Shown here: piece by piece, positions 30,839 through 40,574 of the stretch
How the letters are laid out: the number at the start of each line of letters is the position of its first letter
How positions within the stretch are numbered: position 1 is the first letter of the stretch
Source: Geobacteraceae bacterium
GTDB taxonomy: Bacteria; Desulfobacterota; Desulfuromonadia; Geobacterales; Pseudopelobacteraceae
Direction: 5' to 3'
Assembly (NCBI GenBank): GCA_025355965.1
Contig: JANXYR010000053.1
Coordinates: forward strand, 52,818-116,817
DNA: 64,000 nucleotides
Program-made: the position numbers and the translations under genes
The notes under the pieces: model-generated
The model's database searches: none
Told to the model about the DNA's origin: nothing
Seen by the model: the letters and a program-made list of their open reading frames with translations, nothing else

Positions 30839-31576
30839 ATGCCTAAAGAAAAAGTTGCGGTTATCACTGGAGCATCACGCGGAATCGGCCGAAGTATCGC
30901 ACTGGCACTGGCAGCCCAAGGTGCAACAATCGTGGCTGTAGATATGGATCAAGCGTCCACCGAAGCAGTTGTTGCTGAGTTGCAGGCTGCTGGCGGTAAG
31001 GCTCTGGCGGTGGTCGGTAATGTGACCGTGTCGGCAGACGTAGAGCGCGTGTTTGACGCAGCCACCGAGGCATTCGGTCGTGTTGATATTCTGGTCAATA
31101 ATGCCGGTATTACCCGTGATGGACTACTGATGCGCATGAAGGATGAGGATTGGGATGCCGTCCTTAATGTAAACCTCAAAGGAGCTTTTCTCTGTACCCG
31201 TGCAGTTTTTAAGGTCATGAGTAAACAGCGATACGGGCGCATTATTAACATTGCATCAGTTGTTGGGCAGATGGGCAACGCCGGCCAAGCTAATTATTGC
31301 GCCAGTAAGGCCGGACTGATCGGTCTTACCAAGTCTAACGCCCGTGAGATGGCAAAACGAAGCATCACTGTCAATGCTGTTGCTCCTGGTTTTATTGCCA
31401 CTGCCATGACCGATGCACTTTCAGACAAGGTTCGCGCCGAGCTTACTGCCCAGATACCACTGGAGCGTCTGGGCAGTTCCGATGATATTGCCAATGCAGT
31501 TGTTTTTCTGGCTTCTGAAGCCGCTGGTTATATCACTGGCCATGTTTTATCAGTAAATGGTGGGATGTACATGTAG
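30839..31576 (+). CDS. fabG: 3-oxoacyl-ACP reductase FabG
   Basis: The 245-residue short-chain dehydrogenase has the NADP motif TGASRGIG, the NNAG motif, and the Ser-Tyr-Lys triad in NIASVVGQ and NYCASKAG. It ends VNGGMYM, the usual FabG terminus. ATG 30839 has an AAAGGA site. Confidence 0.96.
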   Translation: MPKEKVAVITGASRGIGRSIALALAAQGATIVAVDMDQASTEAVVAELQAAGGKALAVVGNVTVSADVERVFDAATEAFGRVDILVNNAGITRDGLLMRMKDEDWDAVLNVNLKGAFLCTRAVFKVMSKQRYGRIINIASVVGQMGNAGQANYCASKAGLIGLTKSNAREMAKRSITVNAVAPGFIATAMTDALSDKVRAELTAQIPLERLGSSDDIANAVVFLASEAAGYITGHVLSVNGGMYM

Positions 31577-31609
31577 TGCCGAATGTGGTTCCAAAATTTG
31601 AAATATCGA

Positions 31610-31638
31610 TTGACTTTTAAAGTTTTCATGCTTAATTA
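31610..31638 (+). promoter_or_regulatory. Predicted internal promoter for acpP
   Basis: TTGACT at 31610-31615, 17 bases, then TAATTA at 31633-31638, in the 120-bp gap between fabG and acpP. A dedicated promoter would fit the high demand for ACP. Confidence 0.55.
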
Positions 31639-31696
31639 AACACAAAGCATTTATACACGAAACCTGAAAAGGTTTAAAATCACATGGAGGTGGAAG

Positions 31697-31930
31697 ATGT
31701 CTGATATCGCAAAGCGGGTAAAAGAAATTGTTGCAGAACAGCTTGGGGTCGAAGAAGCTCAGGTTTTAACTGAGTCTTCTTTTATGGATGATCTTGGAGC
31801 AGATTCTCTTGACACAGTTGAGTTGGTTATGGCTCTAGAAGAAGAGTTCGATATTGAAATTCCTGACGAAGATGCAGAAAAAATCCAGACAGTGAATGAT
31901 GCCATCGAATACATCACTGAGCACAGCTGA
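31697..31930 (+). CDS. acpP: Acyl carrier protein
   Basis: This 77-residue acidic protein carries the phosphopantetheine Ser37 in [23 protein letters not shown] precedes the ATG by seven bases. Confidence 0.97.
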   Translation: MSDIAKRVKEIVAEQLGVEEAQVLTESSFMDDLGADSLDTVELVMALEEEFDIEIPDEDAEKIQTVNDAIEYITEHS

Positions 31931-31940
31931 TGACACACCT

Positions 31941-31968
31941 GGGGGGGGGCGCAAGCCCCTCTCTTTTC
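31941..31968 (+). terminator. Hairpin between acpP and fabF, possible partial terminator
   Basis: A G-run, GGGGC stem, GCAA loop and GCCCC stem are followed by TCTCTTTTC. The T-tract is interrupted, so read-through to fabF is expected. This could lower fabF relative to acpP. Confidence 0.5.
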
Positions 31969-32010
31969 ATTTACCATGACAGAAGTTATCGTTACTTGGA
32001 GCTATTTATC

Positions 32011-33243
32011 ATGAGAAGAGTTGTAATTACCGGTGTTGGAGCTATCTCACCACTCGGATGCGGAAATGACAAAAACTGGGATGCACTTATCTCAGGAAAG
32101 TCCGGCATAGGTTTAATTACCCGTTTTGATACGAGCGATATGCCGGTCAAAATTGCTGGCGAGGTCCCTGATTTCAACGCTGAAGAGTATATCGATAAAA
32201 AAGAGATCAAGAAAATGGATCTTTTTATCCAGTACGCTCTGGCAGCAGCTCATTATGCTATGGAAGATTCCGGATTAGTGATCAATGATGAAAACGCCGA
32301 ACGTGTAGGTGTCCTGGTTGGTGCTGGTCTAGGCGGATTACCGACTATTGAAAAGTACCATACACTTCTTGCTGAGGGTGGTCCCAAGAAAATTTCTCCG
32401 TTCTTTATTCCTATGTTAATTATCAATCTTGCTCCCGGTCATATTTCCATTAAATACGGCGCTAAGGGTCCAAATATTTCTTCCGTATCAGCGTGTGCAA
32501 CCAGTACTCATTCGATTGGTGATGCCTATCATATCATTAAACGAGGCGATGCAGATGCCATGATCGCAGGTGGTGCAGAGTCAGTAATTACACCGCTTGG
32601 TATTGGCGGTTTTGCAGCCATGAAGGCACTTTCCGATAGAAACGACGATCCAACAACAGCCTCGCGTCCCTTTGACAAGAACCGTGATGGTTTTGTTATG
32701 GGTGAGGGTGCCGGGATTGTTGTTCTTGAGGAGTATGAATCTGCCAAGGCGCGTGGGGCTAAAATTTATGCCGAGATTGTAGGATATGGCCTGACTGGTG
32801 ACGCCTACCATCTGACCGCTCCGGCACCTGGTGGTGAGGGTGGTGCGCGGGCAATGAAAATGGCGCTCAAAAATGCCGGAATTACTCCTGAACAGGTTTC
32901 TTATATCAATGCACATGGTACATCTACTCCGATTGGTGACATGTACGAAACCATGGCCATCAAGAGTGTTTTTGGTGATCACGCCAAAAAAATGCTGGTC
33001 TCTTCAACTAAATCCATGACCGGCCATCTTCTTGGCGCCGCAGGCGGCATAGAAACAGTTTATACCCTCATGGCAATGGAAAAAGGTGTTGTTCCTCCCA
33101 CAATCAACTACACTGAACCGGATCCGGAGTGTGACCTTGATTATGTCCCAAATACTGCGCGAGATGCAAAGCTGGAATACACAATGAGCAACAACTTCGG
33201 TTTTGGCGGCACGAATGCTACCCTTCTGTTTAAGAAACTATAG
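32011..33243 (+). CDS. fabF: 3-oxoacyl-ACP synthase II
   Basis: The 410-residue condensing enzyme has C162 in [13 protein letters not shown] and His residues in [11 protein letters not shown] and [14 protein letters not shown] 32011 has a GGAG site. An upstream frame that reaches back to the acpP stop crosses the hairpin and is not used. Confidence 0.96.
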   Translation: MRRVVITGVGAISPLGCGNDKNWDALISGKSGIGLITRFDTSDMPVKIAGEVPDFNAEEYIDKKEIKKMDLFIQYALAAAHYAMEDSGLVINDENAERVGVLVGAGLGGLPTIEKYHTLLAEGGPKKISPFFIPMLIINLAPGHISIKYGAKGPNISSVSACATSTHSIGDAYHIIKRGDADAMIAGGAESVITPLGIGGFAAMKALSDRNDDPTTASRPFDKNRDGFVMGEGAGIVVLEEYESAKARGAKIYAEIVGYGLTGDAYHLTAPAPGGEGGARAMKMALKNAGITPEQVSYINAHGTSTPIGDMYETMAIKSVFGDHAKKMLVSSTKSMTGHLLGAAGGIETVYTLMAMEKGVVPPTINYTEPDPECDLDYVPNTARDAKLEYTMSNNFGFGGTNATLLFKKL

Positions 33244-33255
33244 GAGGGAAACATA

Positions 33256-33699
33256 ATGATCATTATCGGAAGTGACCACGGTGGATTAAACCTCAAAACA
33301 GCCCTGAACAGTTATTTGCATCGTAGGGGAATTGAAGTGACAGATGCCGGGACCAGCGGCGATGCTTCTGTTGATTATCCGGATTTCGGCCAGAAAGTTG
33401 CCGAAACTGTTATTGCAGGAGAGGCGGAGTTGGGTATTCTGATATGCGGAACAGGAATTGGCATGTCGATTACCGCCAACAAGATCCCCGGTATTAGAGC
33501 AGCTTTGGTTACGGATGTTTTTATGGCCCGTATGGCAAGGGAGCATAATAATGCCAATGTGCTGGTCCTAGGTGGTCGTGTCCTTGATGAGCAGAAGGCC
33601 TGTGATCTCGTCGGCGCATGGCTTGACGCAACATTTGAAGGCGGTCGCCATCAGGCGCGTCTGGACAAGATAACAGCGCTTGAAGAAAAGTATTCCTAA
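33256..33699 (+). CDS. rpiB: Ribose-5-phosphate isomerase B
   Basis: The 147-residue protein has the N-terminal GSDHGG motif, the active Cys in LICGTGIGMSI and the REHNNANVL segment of RpiB. It begins 12 bp after fabF behind AGGAGG. Confidence 0.95.
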   Translation: MIIIGSDHGGLNLKTALNSYLHRRGIEVTDAGTSGDASVDYPDFGQKVAETVIAGEAELGILICGTGIGMSITANKIPGIRAALVTDVFMARMAREHNNANVLVLGGRVLDEQKACDLVGAWLDATFEGGRHQARLDKITALEEKYS

Positions 33700-33735
33700 T
33701 CCAAAGATATTTTTAATCTTATAAATATCTACAGG

Positions 33736-33770
33736 CGGGACCTGCTAAGGCATGTGTCCCGTTTCTTGTT
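33736..33770 (+). terminator. Intrinsic terminator after rpiB
   Basis: CGGGAC at 33736-33741 pairs with GTCCCG at 33756-33761, followed by TTTCTTGTTT. It separates the fab-rpiB operon from glyA. Confidence 0.7.
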
Positions 33771-33813
33771 TGCAAAATGTCATCGATAAAAAGAACTTTT
33801 ACAAGGAGAACCC

Positions 33814-35061
33814 ATGTCAGTCCTTTCCCAATTTGATCCACAGGTAGCTGATGCCATTCGCCATGAGACTGAGCGTCAGGAATTTAATCTGGAGTTGATT
33901 GCCTCTGAAAATTTTGTTTCAGAAGCTGTTATGGAGGCACAAAGTTCGGTCATGACCAACAAGTACGCCGAGGGTTATCCCGGAAAGCGTTATTATGGTG
34001 GATGCGAGCATGTTGATGTTGTTGAGCAGTTGGCCATAGATAGGGCCAAGGAGCTTTTTGGCGCTGATCATGCCAATGTTCAGCCACACTCTGGTTCCCA
34101 AGCCAACATGGCTGTCTATTTTGCTGCATGCAAGCCCGGCGATACGATCCTCGGGATGAATCTTTCGCATGGCGGGCATCTCACACATGGCAGTCCGGTT
34201 AATTTTTCCGGTCGTTTCTACAATATTGTCCCATACGGAGTTTCACCTGAAACCGAAACGATAGATTATGCTGAGGTAGAACGTTTGGCTGTGGAACATA
34301 AACCAAAAATGATTGTGGTTGGCGCCAGTGCATACCCCCGAATAATCGATTTTCCTGCTTTCCGAGCAATTGCCGATAAGGTTGGTGCTCAGGTCATGGT
34401 TGATATGGCTCATATCGCCGGTTTAGTTGCCGCCGGCGTTCACCCCAGTCCGGTTCCGTATGCCGAGTTTGTCACCACAACTACCCATAAAACCTTGCGT
34501 GGACCTAGAGGAGGTATGATTCTCTGCCGTGAAGAATTTGCCAAGGCGATAAACTCCCAGATTTTTCCTGGTATCCAGGGTGGGCCTCTTATGCACGTTA
34601 TCGCCGCCAAGGCGGTCGCATTTAAAGAAGCACTGCAGCCGGAGTTTAAGACCTATCAGCAGCAAGTCGTTAAAAACGCCAATGCGCTTGCAGAGGCTCT
34701 TGTAAAACGTGGCTTTAAGCTAACAAGTGGCGGCACTGATAACCACCTCATGTTGATGAACTTCTCTGGTACTGAGATAACCGGTAAGGCTGCCGAAGAA
34801 GCTCTGGACAAGGCTGGCATCACTGTCAACAAGAACACCGTGCCGTTTGAAACACGCTCACCTTTTGTGACTTCAGGTATTCGGGTTGGGACACCAGCCT
34901 GTACTTCCCATGGGCTTAAAGAGGCCGAAATGGACCAGGTTGCCGGCTATATCGCCGACGCTGTGGCGAATATTGGCAATGATCAAAAGCTGGATGAAAT
35001 AAAGAGTCAGGTAAACAACATGATGAAAAAATTTCCACTCTACGCCGACAGGCTTGCCTAA
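33814..35061 (+). CDS. glyA: Serine hydroxymethyltransferase
   Basis: The 415-residue PLP enzyme interconverts serine and glycine with tetrahydrofolate. The PLP lysine lies in [30 protein letters not shown] and GTPACTSHG are further GlyA landmarks. AAGGAG precedes the ATG. No glycine riboswitch fold was recognised in the short upstream gap. Confidence 0.97.
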   Translation: MSVLSQFDPQVADAIRHETERQEFNLELIASENFVSEAVMEAQSSVMTNKYAEGYPGKRYYGGCEHVDVVEQLAIDRAKELFGADHANVQPHSGSQANMAVYFAACKPGDTILGMNLSHGGHLTHGSPVNFSGRFYNIVPYGVSPETETIDYAEVERLAVEHKPKMIVVGASAYPRIIDFPAFRAIADKVGAQVMVDMAHIAGLVAAGVHPSPVPYAEFVTTTTHKTLRGPRGGMILCREEFAKAINSQIFPGIQGGPLMHVIAAKAVAFKEALQPEFKTYQQQVVKNANALAEALVKRGFKLTSGGTDNHLMLMNFSGTEITGKAAEEALDKAGITVNKNTVPFETRSPFVTSGIRVGTPACTSHGLKEAEMDQVAGYIADAVANIGNDQKLDEIKSQVNNMMKKFPLYADRLA

Positions 35062-35084
35062 TTATCAAATATCACGTAGTAACG

Positions 35085-35118
35085 AGACCCACTGGACATG
35101 TTCCGGCGGGTCTTTTTT
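35085..35118 (+). terminator. Intrinsic terminator after glyA
   Basis: AGACCC at 35085 pairs with GGGTCT at 35108, with a further pairing segment in the loop, and six T follow. Confidence 0.8.
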
Positions 35119-35154
35119 ATGTTTTGAAAATAATTGTGGTAGAGGAAGCGATGT

Positions 35155-36519
35155 ATGTCTGAAACGAGCCCTATAACTACTGAACAATTACGCCAGTGGG
35201 ATAAACGCCACGTCTGGCATCCGTTTACGCAGATGCAGGAATGGGAACGTGACGAGCAGATTATTATCGTAAAAGGGGAAGGGTGCTGGCTGATTGACAC
35301 GGATGGCAAGCGCTACCTTGATGGTGTTGCCTCCATGTGGACAAATGTTCACGGTCATTGTCGCCGGGAATTAAATGATGCTCTGAAAGAACAGGTCGAT
35401 CGCCTTGAACACTCGACACTGTTAGGACTGGCTAGTGAACAGAGTATTATTCTGGCTGCACGACTGGCTGAAATCACTCCACCCGGGCTGGACCGTTTCT
35501 TTTATTCGGATAACGGCTCAACCGCCATGGAAGTTGCGGTCAAGATGGCCTATCAATATCAGGTACACAAGGGGCGACCGGAACGGAGCCGCTTCATAAC
35601 ATTCAGGAATGCCTATCATGGCGATACACTTGGTGCGGTGAGCGTTGGAGGGATCGGTATTTACCACACTACCTTCAAACCACTAATGTTCGAGACACTG
35701 CAAGCTCCGTCTCCATACTGCTATCGTTGTGAGCTTGGCTGCAGCAGAGACTCATGTAACATGGAGTGTGTAAAAGCACTAGAAGAGCTTATGGAGCACA
35801 ATCTCGGTCAGGTTGCCGGACTTGTGATTGAGCCTCTTGTCCAGGGTGCCGGTGGGATGATTGTTCAACCGGCAGGGTTTTTAAAGTCTATCCGAGATCT
35901 TTGCGACCGGTATGGTATTTTGATGATTGCTGATGAAGTTGCAACCGGTTTTGGAAGGACTGGCGAAATGTTTGCCTGCAACCATGAGTTTGTAGTTCCT
36001 GATATAATGGCAATTTCAAAGGGCATAGCCGCAGGTTACCTCCCTTTGGCTGCAACTGTTACTGGTGATAATGTTTATTCTGCATTTTTAGGCCCTTATT
36101 CAGAGTTGAAGACATTTTTTCATGGCCATACTTTTACTGGTAACCCATTAGCCTGTGCCGTTGCTCTAAGGAGCCTGCAACTCTTTAAACAGGACAATCT
36201 GTTGGCAGAGCTTCAGCCCAAAATAGCTTGGCTGAAAACACGTTTGGATTATTTTATGTCAATGTCGCATGTTGGTGATGTTCGGCAGTGTGGTTTGGCC
36301 GCAGGTATTGAGCTGGTTGAGGACAAGGAAACCGGCACGCCGTATCCGTGGGAGGACAGGGTTGGTATCAGAGTTTGTCTTGAAGCTCGTAAGCGTGGGG
36401 TTTTCTCTCGCCCCTTGGGAAATACAATTGTCATTTTTCCACCGCTGGCTATTTCAAACAGCGAACTGGAAATGCTTTTAAATGTATTGCAGGAATCAAT
36501 ACGTGTTGTTACTGAATAA
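35155..36519 (+). CDS. bioA: Adenosylmethionine-8-amino-7-oxononanoate aminotransferase
   Basis: The 454-residue class III aminotransferase makes 7,8-diaminopelargonate. K289 in AISKGIAAGYLPL is the PLP lysine and WHPFTQM near residue 21 is the BioA N-terminal signature. A compact cluster of five cysteines (C189, C192, C196, C201, C205) sits in the middle and is unusual for a PLP enzyme. It is 19 kb from bioBD and shows no BirA site upstream, so its control differs. AGAGGAAG precedes the ATG. Confidence 0.93.
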   Translation: MSETSPITTEQLRQWDKRHVWHPFTQMQEWERDEQIIIVKGEGCWLIDTDGKRYLDGVASMWTNVHGHCRRELNDALKEQVDRLEHSTLLGLASEQSIILAARLAEITPPGLDRFFYSDNGSTAMEVAVKMAYQYQVHKGRPERSRFITFRNAYHGDTLGAVSVGGIGIYHTTFKPLMFETLQAPSPYCYRCELGCSRDSCNMECVKALEELMEHNLGQVAGLVIEPLVQGAGGMIVQPAGFLKSIRDLCDRYGILMIADEVATGFGRTGEMFACNHEFVVPDIMAISKGIAAGYLPLAATVTGDNVYSAFLGPYSELKTFFHGHTFTGNPLACAVALRSLQLFKQDNLLAELQPKIAWLKTRLDYFMSMSHVGDVRQCGLAAGIELVEDKETGTPYPWEDRVGIRVCLEARKRGVFSRPLGNTIVIFPPLAISNSELEMLLNVLQESIRVVTE

Positions 36520-36540
36520 TCATTGATTTGAGGCTACATA

Positions 36541-37920
36541 ATGGATGAAACAATTAAGATTCTGGTGATTGATGATGATGATTCAGGGCGTGAAGCTCTG
36601 ACTATGTTGTTGAAGTCTGCAGGATATGAAGTCACATCAGCAGCAACTGGAGAAAGTGCGCTGGACTTGATAGAAAGGGGGCATTATCAGGTTATTGTTT
36701 CCGACCTGTTCCTGCCAGACAAAAGTGGACTCGACATTTTACAGAATGTACAAAAAATCTCTCCTTCTACAGAAGTTATAGTTGTAACCGGCCATGCTTC
36801 GGCCCAAACAGCTGTAAGAGCCATGAAAGAGGGAGCTTTTGACTATATTACAAAACCGATAGATTTTGATGAGCTTAAAATAGTTGTTTCAAAGGCTTTG
36901 GAGAAACAGAAGCTGCTTTCTGAGAACATGTATCTTCGCAGGCAGCTCCAAGGACGCTTTGAATTCAGTAATATAATCGGTACTTCTCCTGCTATGAATC
37001 TCGTGTTTGAACGCATGAGCCGTATTGTAAAAAGTGATTCTTCGGTTCTTGTCACCGGCGAGTCAGGAACCGGTAAAGAGCTCGTTGCCAGGGCATTGCA
37101 CTATAATGGTACCCGCAGAGATCGACCATTTATTGCAGTAAACTGTAGCGCTATTCCAGAGGCTTTATTGGAAAGTGAGCTTTTTGGCCATGTCCGTGGT
37201 GCCTTTACCGGAGCTGTAAAGGATAAACCGGGGAAATTCGAGACAGCCAACCATGGTACTATTTTTCTTGATGAAATAGGTACACTGCCTCTTCACTTGC
37301 AGGCAAAACTGTTACGGGTTTTGCAGGAGCATGAAGTAGAGAGAGTGGGTTCTAACAAAACTGTAAAACTCCATGTCAGAGTAATCTCTGCTACCAACTC
37401 CGATCTTGAATATATGGTAAAATGCGGCGTCTTCCGTGAAGATCTTTATTATCGCTTGAATGTCATTCCGCTGCACCTTCCACCCCTGCGAGAACGACAA
37501 CAAGATATTGTTTATCTGACAACTTTTTTCCTTGAGAAACAGTGCCGCCTGATGGGGCGCACACCTTGCAGTATCAGCAAACAAGCGCTTGAAGTATTAG
37601 AACTGTATTCCTGGCCAGGTAATGTACGCGAGCTGGAAAACCTGATTGAGAGAATGATCGTTTTGACGGATGCAACGGTTATAACTTTAGATGATGTTCC
37701 GGCCAAGATCGTTGGTGAAAAAAGCGCTGACGAAGCGCTCTCTGTTACTATGCCGAATCATGGATTAGATTTGGTTGCGACTATATCCCGAATTGAACAA
37801 TCTTTGATTGATCAGGCACTGGAATCTGCAGGAGGGGTCAGAGCGAGGGCTGCTGCTCTGTTGGGTATAAATCGGACAACGCTGGTTGAGAAGATAAAAA
37901 GGTTGAAGATAGAAAAATGA
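36541..37920 (+). CDS. Sigma54-dependent NtrC-family response regulator (orphan)
   Basis: The 459-residue protein has a receiver with Asp55, Walker A GESGTGKE at 173-180, an intact GAFTGA at 220-225, Walker B FLDEIG, and a Fis-type HTH at the C-terminus (ARAAALLGINRTTLVEKIKR). No histidine kinase is adjacent. It begins 21 bp after bioA and runs toward the convergent lgt gene. Its targets are unknown. With its intact loop it is a clear sigma54 activator, unlike the other regulator in this window. Confidence 0.93.
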   Translation: MDETIKILVIDDDDSGREALTMLLKSAGYEVTSAATGESALDLIERGHYQVIVSDLFLPDKSGLDILQNVQKISPSTEVIVVTGHASAQTAVRAMKEGAFDYITKPIDFDELKIVVSKALEKQKLLSENMYLRRQLQGRFEFSNIIGTSPAMNLVFERMSRIVKSDSSVLVTGESGTGKELVARALHYNGTRRDRPFIAVNCSAIPEALLESELFGHVRGAFTGAVKDKPGKFETANHGTIFLDEIGTLPLHLQAKLLRVLQEHEVERVGSNKTVKLHVRVISATNSDLEYMVKCGVFREDLYYRLNVIPLHLPPLRERQQDIVYLTTFFLEKQCRLMGRTPCSISKQALEVLELYSWPGNVRELENLIERMIVLTDATVITLDDVPAKIVGEKSADEALSVTMPNHGLDLVATISRIEQSLIDQALESAGGVRARAAALLGINRTTLVEKIKRLKIEK

Positions 37921-37977
37921 ATTGGACTATCTTGGCTATCGAGTTCAAATTGAGAATTACGGTGATCATCTCCGACA

Positions 37978-38778
37978 TTAGTCTAATGAATTGTCAAGTG
38001 CAGAGGAACCCTGGCTATAAAGGCTGATAATCATGACAGTACCAAGAACAAACATAGGCAGGCTGAGAAGTTGCCCCAATGAAAATACCCCAAAAAAAGT
38101 TCCTAATTGGGCATCCGGTAATCTAAAAAATTCAATAACAAAACGAAACAGGCCGTAGCTAGCGCAGAAGGTCCAAGCCTGTATACCTGTTACAGATGAT
38201 CTCCGTGCAGCAAAACGGACAACAAGAAAAAGTACTATACCCTCTAATGCCGCCTCATAAAGCTGAGACGGATGACGTGGTACTCCACTTCCGTCCGGAA
38301 AGACTATCCCCCAAGGCATATCAGTTTGTCTGCCGTAGAGCTCTCCATTGATGAAGTTTCCGATTCTACCCAGCCCCAAGCCAACCGGTGCGCATTGTGC
38401 TGCCATGTCTATCAGTTTGAAGAAAGGAATGTTTTTCCTGTTGGAATACAGCAAGAAAGCGGTTATGACTCCCAAAAATCCGCCATGAAATGACATGCCA
38501 CCTTTCCAAAAAGCGAAGACTCGCAACGGGTTAGCCAAATAAAATTCCAGATTATAAAAAAGTATGTAGCCTATACGCCCACCCAGCACGACACCCATCG
38601 CACCGTAAAAAACCAGTTCCGCAATGTCATCAGCGGATAAGGACAGCATTTTTCTGTGAGACTCTGCTCGTAAAATATAGTACGTGGCAATGAAGCTGAG
38701 AACATACATTAACCCGTACCAGCGAAAATGAAGTGGGCCAATGCTTAGAAATATGGGGTCAATTGATGGGAATTGCAT
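37978..38778 (-). CDS. lgt: Prolipoprotein diacylglyceryl transferase
   Basis: The 266-residue membrane enzyme transfers diacylglycerol to lipobox cysteines. The signature GRIGNFINGELYGR is complete and about seven membrane segments are seen, with SFHGGFLG nearby. GGGAG precedes the ATG. It would process the Pal-like lipoprotein encoded nearby. Confidence 0.95.
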   Translation of the reverse strand: MQFPSIDPIFLSIGPLHFRWYGLMYVLSFIATYYILRAESHRKMLSLSADDIAELVFYGAMGVVLGGRIGYILFYNLEFYLANPLRVFAFWKGGMSFHGGFLGVITAFLLYSNRKNIPFFKLIDMAAQCAPVGLGLGRIGNFINGELYGRQTDMPWGIVFPDGSGVPRHPSQLYEAALEGIVLFLVVRFAARRSSVTGIQAWTFCASYGLFRFVIEFFRLPDAQLGTFFGVFSLGQLLSLPMFVLGTVMIISLYSQGSSALDNSLD

Positions 38779-38794
38779 GGTTTTTCTCCCGTTT

Positions 38795-38953
38795 TCAATT
38801 AATGGAGTGCTTATGTTTATGGTAAATTTTCCGTTTTTTACTTGAGTTGATCAACACGTACGCCAAGTAGCCAAATATCGCCGTATTAACTGATAACACC
38901 ACGACCTTTGCCCACGTTACACCTTTCAGCAGTTCATACATTTCAATCGGAAT
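38795..38953 (-). pseudogene. C-terminal remnant of a DUF2127-like membrane protein
   Basis: Read on the minus strand this gives about 52 residues, IYIPIEMYELLKG followed by a hydrophobic helix VVVLSVNTAIFGYLAYVLI and a basic tail, then a stop at 38795. The P-E-x-YELL plus final helix looks like the C-terminal end of DUF2127-type membrane proteins (from memory of the family). A stop codon lies just before the fragment in the same frame, and a strong hairpin lies beyond it. An internal ATG at 38941 could allow a 48-residue product, so a small real protein is possible. Confidence 0.45.
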
Positions 38954-38970
38954 ATAAATTCATCTGAGTA

Positions 38971-38993
38971 ATCCCCCGGCTCTGCCGGGGGAT
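38971..38993. repeat. Perfect 10-bp stem hairpin, REP-like
   Basis: ATCCCCCGGC, loop TCT, then GCCGGGGGAT. There is no T-tract on either side, so it is not an ordinary intrinsic terminator. It abuts the membrane-protein remnant. The rest of the 38779-39165 gap holds only a GTCTCA-TTTT-TGAGAT inverted repeat at 39008-39023. Confidence 0.6.
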
Positions 38994-39165
38994 GCTTACT
39001 ACTAATAGTCTCATTTTTGAGATTCCATGTTCATTTGATATTTTTTATCATAACTGCATATATCAACGATATGCAATCGATGTAAGGTCCCGCTCCCAAG
39101 CAATCATAATAAATTGAATGGGAACGGTACCCAGAGTTTGAGTAGCTAAACCAACTCAACCAACA

Positions 39166-39774
39166 TCATTTTGTTACGACAACAAATTCATCACGACGAT
39201 TTTTAGTCCATGCTAACTCATCATTTCCCTGAACTGCGGGTTTCTCTTTACCGTAGCTGAGGATCGAAAGACGGTCTGGTTTGACACCTATGGTGACCAG
39301 GTATTGTTGTGCCGCTTTGGCTCGTCGTTCGCCAAGCGCAAGGTTGTACTCTGCAGAGCCTCGCTCGTCACAATTACCCTCAATACGTATTTTTAACGTG
39401 GCTTCCTTCGCCAGTGTCACCGCATCTTTGGTAAGTGTGCTACGTGAGGATTCAGACAGGTTGGCGGAATCAAAATCGAAGTAGATCTTTTCCAGCGCAG
39501 ACTGCAGTTCAGCTATGGATGATAATTTCTGTGATTGTTGAGCAGATGCGGTCTGTGAAGGTGTGACCTGCGCGAGTGGAGGGGTAACGGCTTGCTTGGA
39601 TGAAGTTGCGCTGGTTTTTGATTCGGTTGACTTAGACGGATCAACATTCTTGGCAACAGTTGCCGGTACAATTCCTTCATCCTTCTTAACAACGTCCTGT
39701 TTTGCACACCCGGCGGTTATGAATGCGGCAATAAGAAACACAAAAATACTATTAAACGATATGTGCTTTAACAT
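39166..39774 (-). CDS. Pal/OmpA-family peptidoglycan-associated lipoprotein
   Basis: The 202-residue protein has a lipoprotein signal (AAFITAGC, lipobox Cys near residue 23), a Pro/Ser/Gln-rich linker, and a C-terminal OmpA-like domain with the peptidoglycan motif GNCDERGSAEYNLALGERRA. It resembles Pal, which ties the outer membrane to peptidoglycan. No tol genes are adjacent, so it may be an extra Pal-like protein rather than the Tol-Pal member. Confidence 0.88.
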   Translation of the reverse strand: MLKHISFNSIFVFLIAAFITAGCAKQDVVKKDEGIVPATVAKNVDPSKSTESKTSATSSKQAVTPPLAQVTPSQTASAQQSQKLSSIAELQSALEKIYFDFDSANLSESSRSTLTKDAVTLAKEATLKIRIEGNCDERGSAEYNLALGERRAKAAQQYLVTIGVKPDRLSILSYGKEKPAVQGNDELAWTKNRRDEFVVVTK

Positions 39775-39975
39775 GAGTGATACTCCTTTAAATATAAGAG
39801 TGAAAAATCAAATTTTTATTTATCTTCCTGTCACTTGATCAGGCAGATCATCTGAAAAGTGAACCGGATGATCAAGAACATCATAAATCCCGCTTCAATC
39901 GTTACAGCGAAAGCTAAACCGGCCAGCATCATGTCCGGAATAGCCAATAGCGGATGTCAGTGGGTGCCACATATA

Positions 39976-40386
39976 TCAGAGCGCCACATCGATCATGGTT
40001 TTGGTGGCAGTGTAACTTTCGATCAGTGAATCGGCAAAAGCTGATTCACCTACCAACGCCTCAATCATTGGCTGTTTATAGACGAGAAAACGCACCTGAG
40101 TTTTGCCATCACGGGTAAATGCCATGACAAACTTTGGCATCAAGACCGCTCGCTCCGGATTGGTTTGCAGGCTTACCGCTGCCTTTTCAGGCTTGCAGAT
40201 CTGGATCATATGCAGGTCGAACCCCTGGGTGACCTCAACCCCATGAGTGCCGAATGTGTGTGCCATCTCCATGCTGTTTTCATTATGGATAATAAAACCA
40301 CGCTCTTTTCCAGCACTCTTCAGATCTGTGACAAATTGCCCGAGCGGTTTTTCTGTCTCTTTTTGGTAAAGTTCTGCCCATTGCAT
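39976..40386 (-). CDS. DUF302 family protein
   Basis: The 136-residue protein has no signal peptide and matches the DUF302 style: a HGVEVTQGFDLHMIQICKP stretch, a Lys-Phe-Val-Met core (MPKFVMAFTRDG) and a YKQPM segment. The function of DUF302 is unknown; it is often found with redox or heavy-metal genes. The ribosome site GGAGAGGAG lies before the ATG. Confidence 0.75.
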   Translation of the reverse strand: MQWAELYQKETEKPLGQFVTDLKSAGKERGFIIHNENSMEMAHTFGTHGVEVTQGFDLHMIQICKPEKAAVSLQTNPERAVLMPKFVMAFTRDGKTQVRFLVYKQPMIEALVGESAFADSLIESYTATKTMIDVAL

Positions 40387-40574
40387 TGGGTACTCTCCTC
40401 TCCTAGTGATTAGATTCAGGCGGCACGTTCCACAAAATCACGGACAAATTTATACGCCAATAGTGCAAACGGCCACATGTGCCAAACCATCATTTGGATA
40501 TGATCTTGTGGAATACGGGTGCACTGTTGTGCCTTATTCGGAGTCAAACAAACTACGGAATTAAAGATGGTAAC

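Noticed and set aside
33700..33813. Leader of glyA examined for a glycine riboswitch.
   Set aside because: Only the rpiB terminator and a ribosome site are seen; the gap is too short for a tandem glycine aptamer.
39831..39932. Minus-strand frame of 33 residues with a hydrophobic helix between the Pal-like and DUF302 genes.
   Set aside because: It is short, lacks a ribosome site and matches no family I can name. It may be a remnant but there is too little to call.
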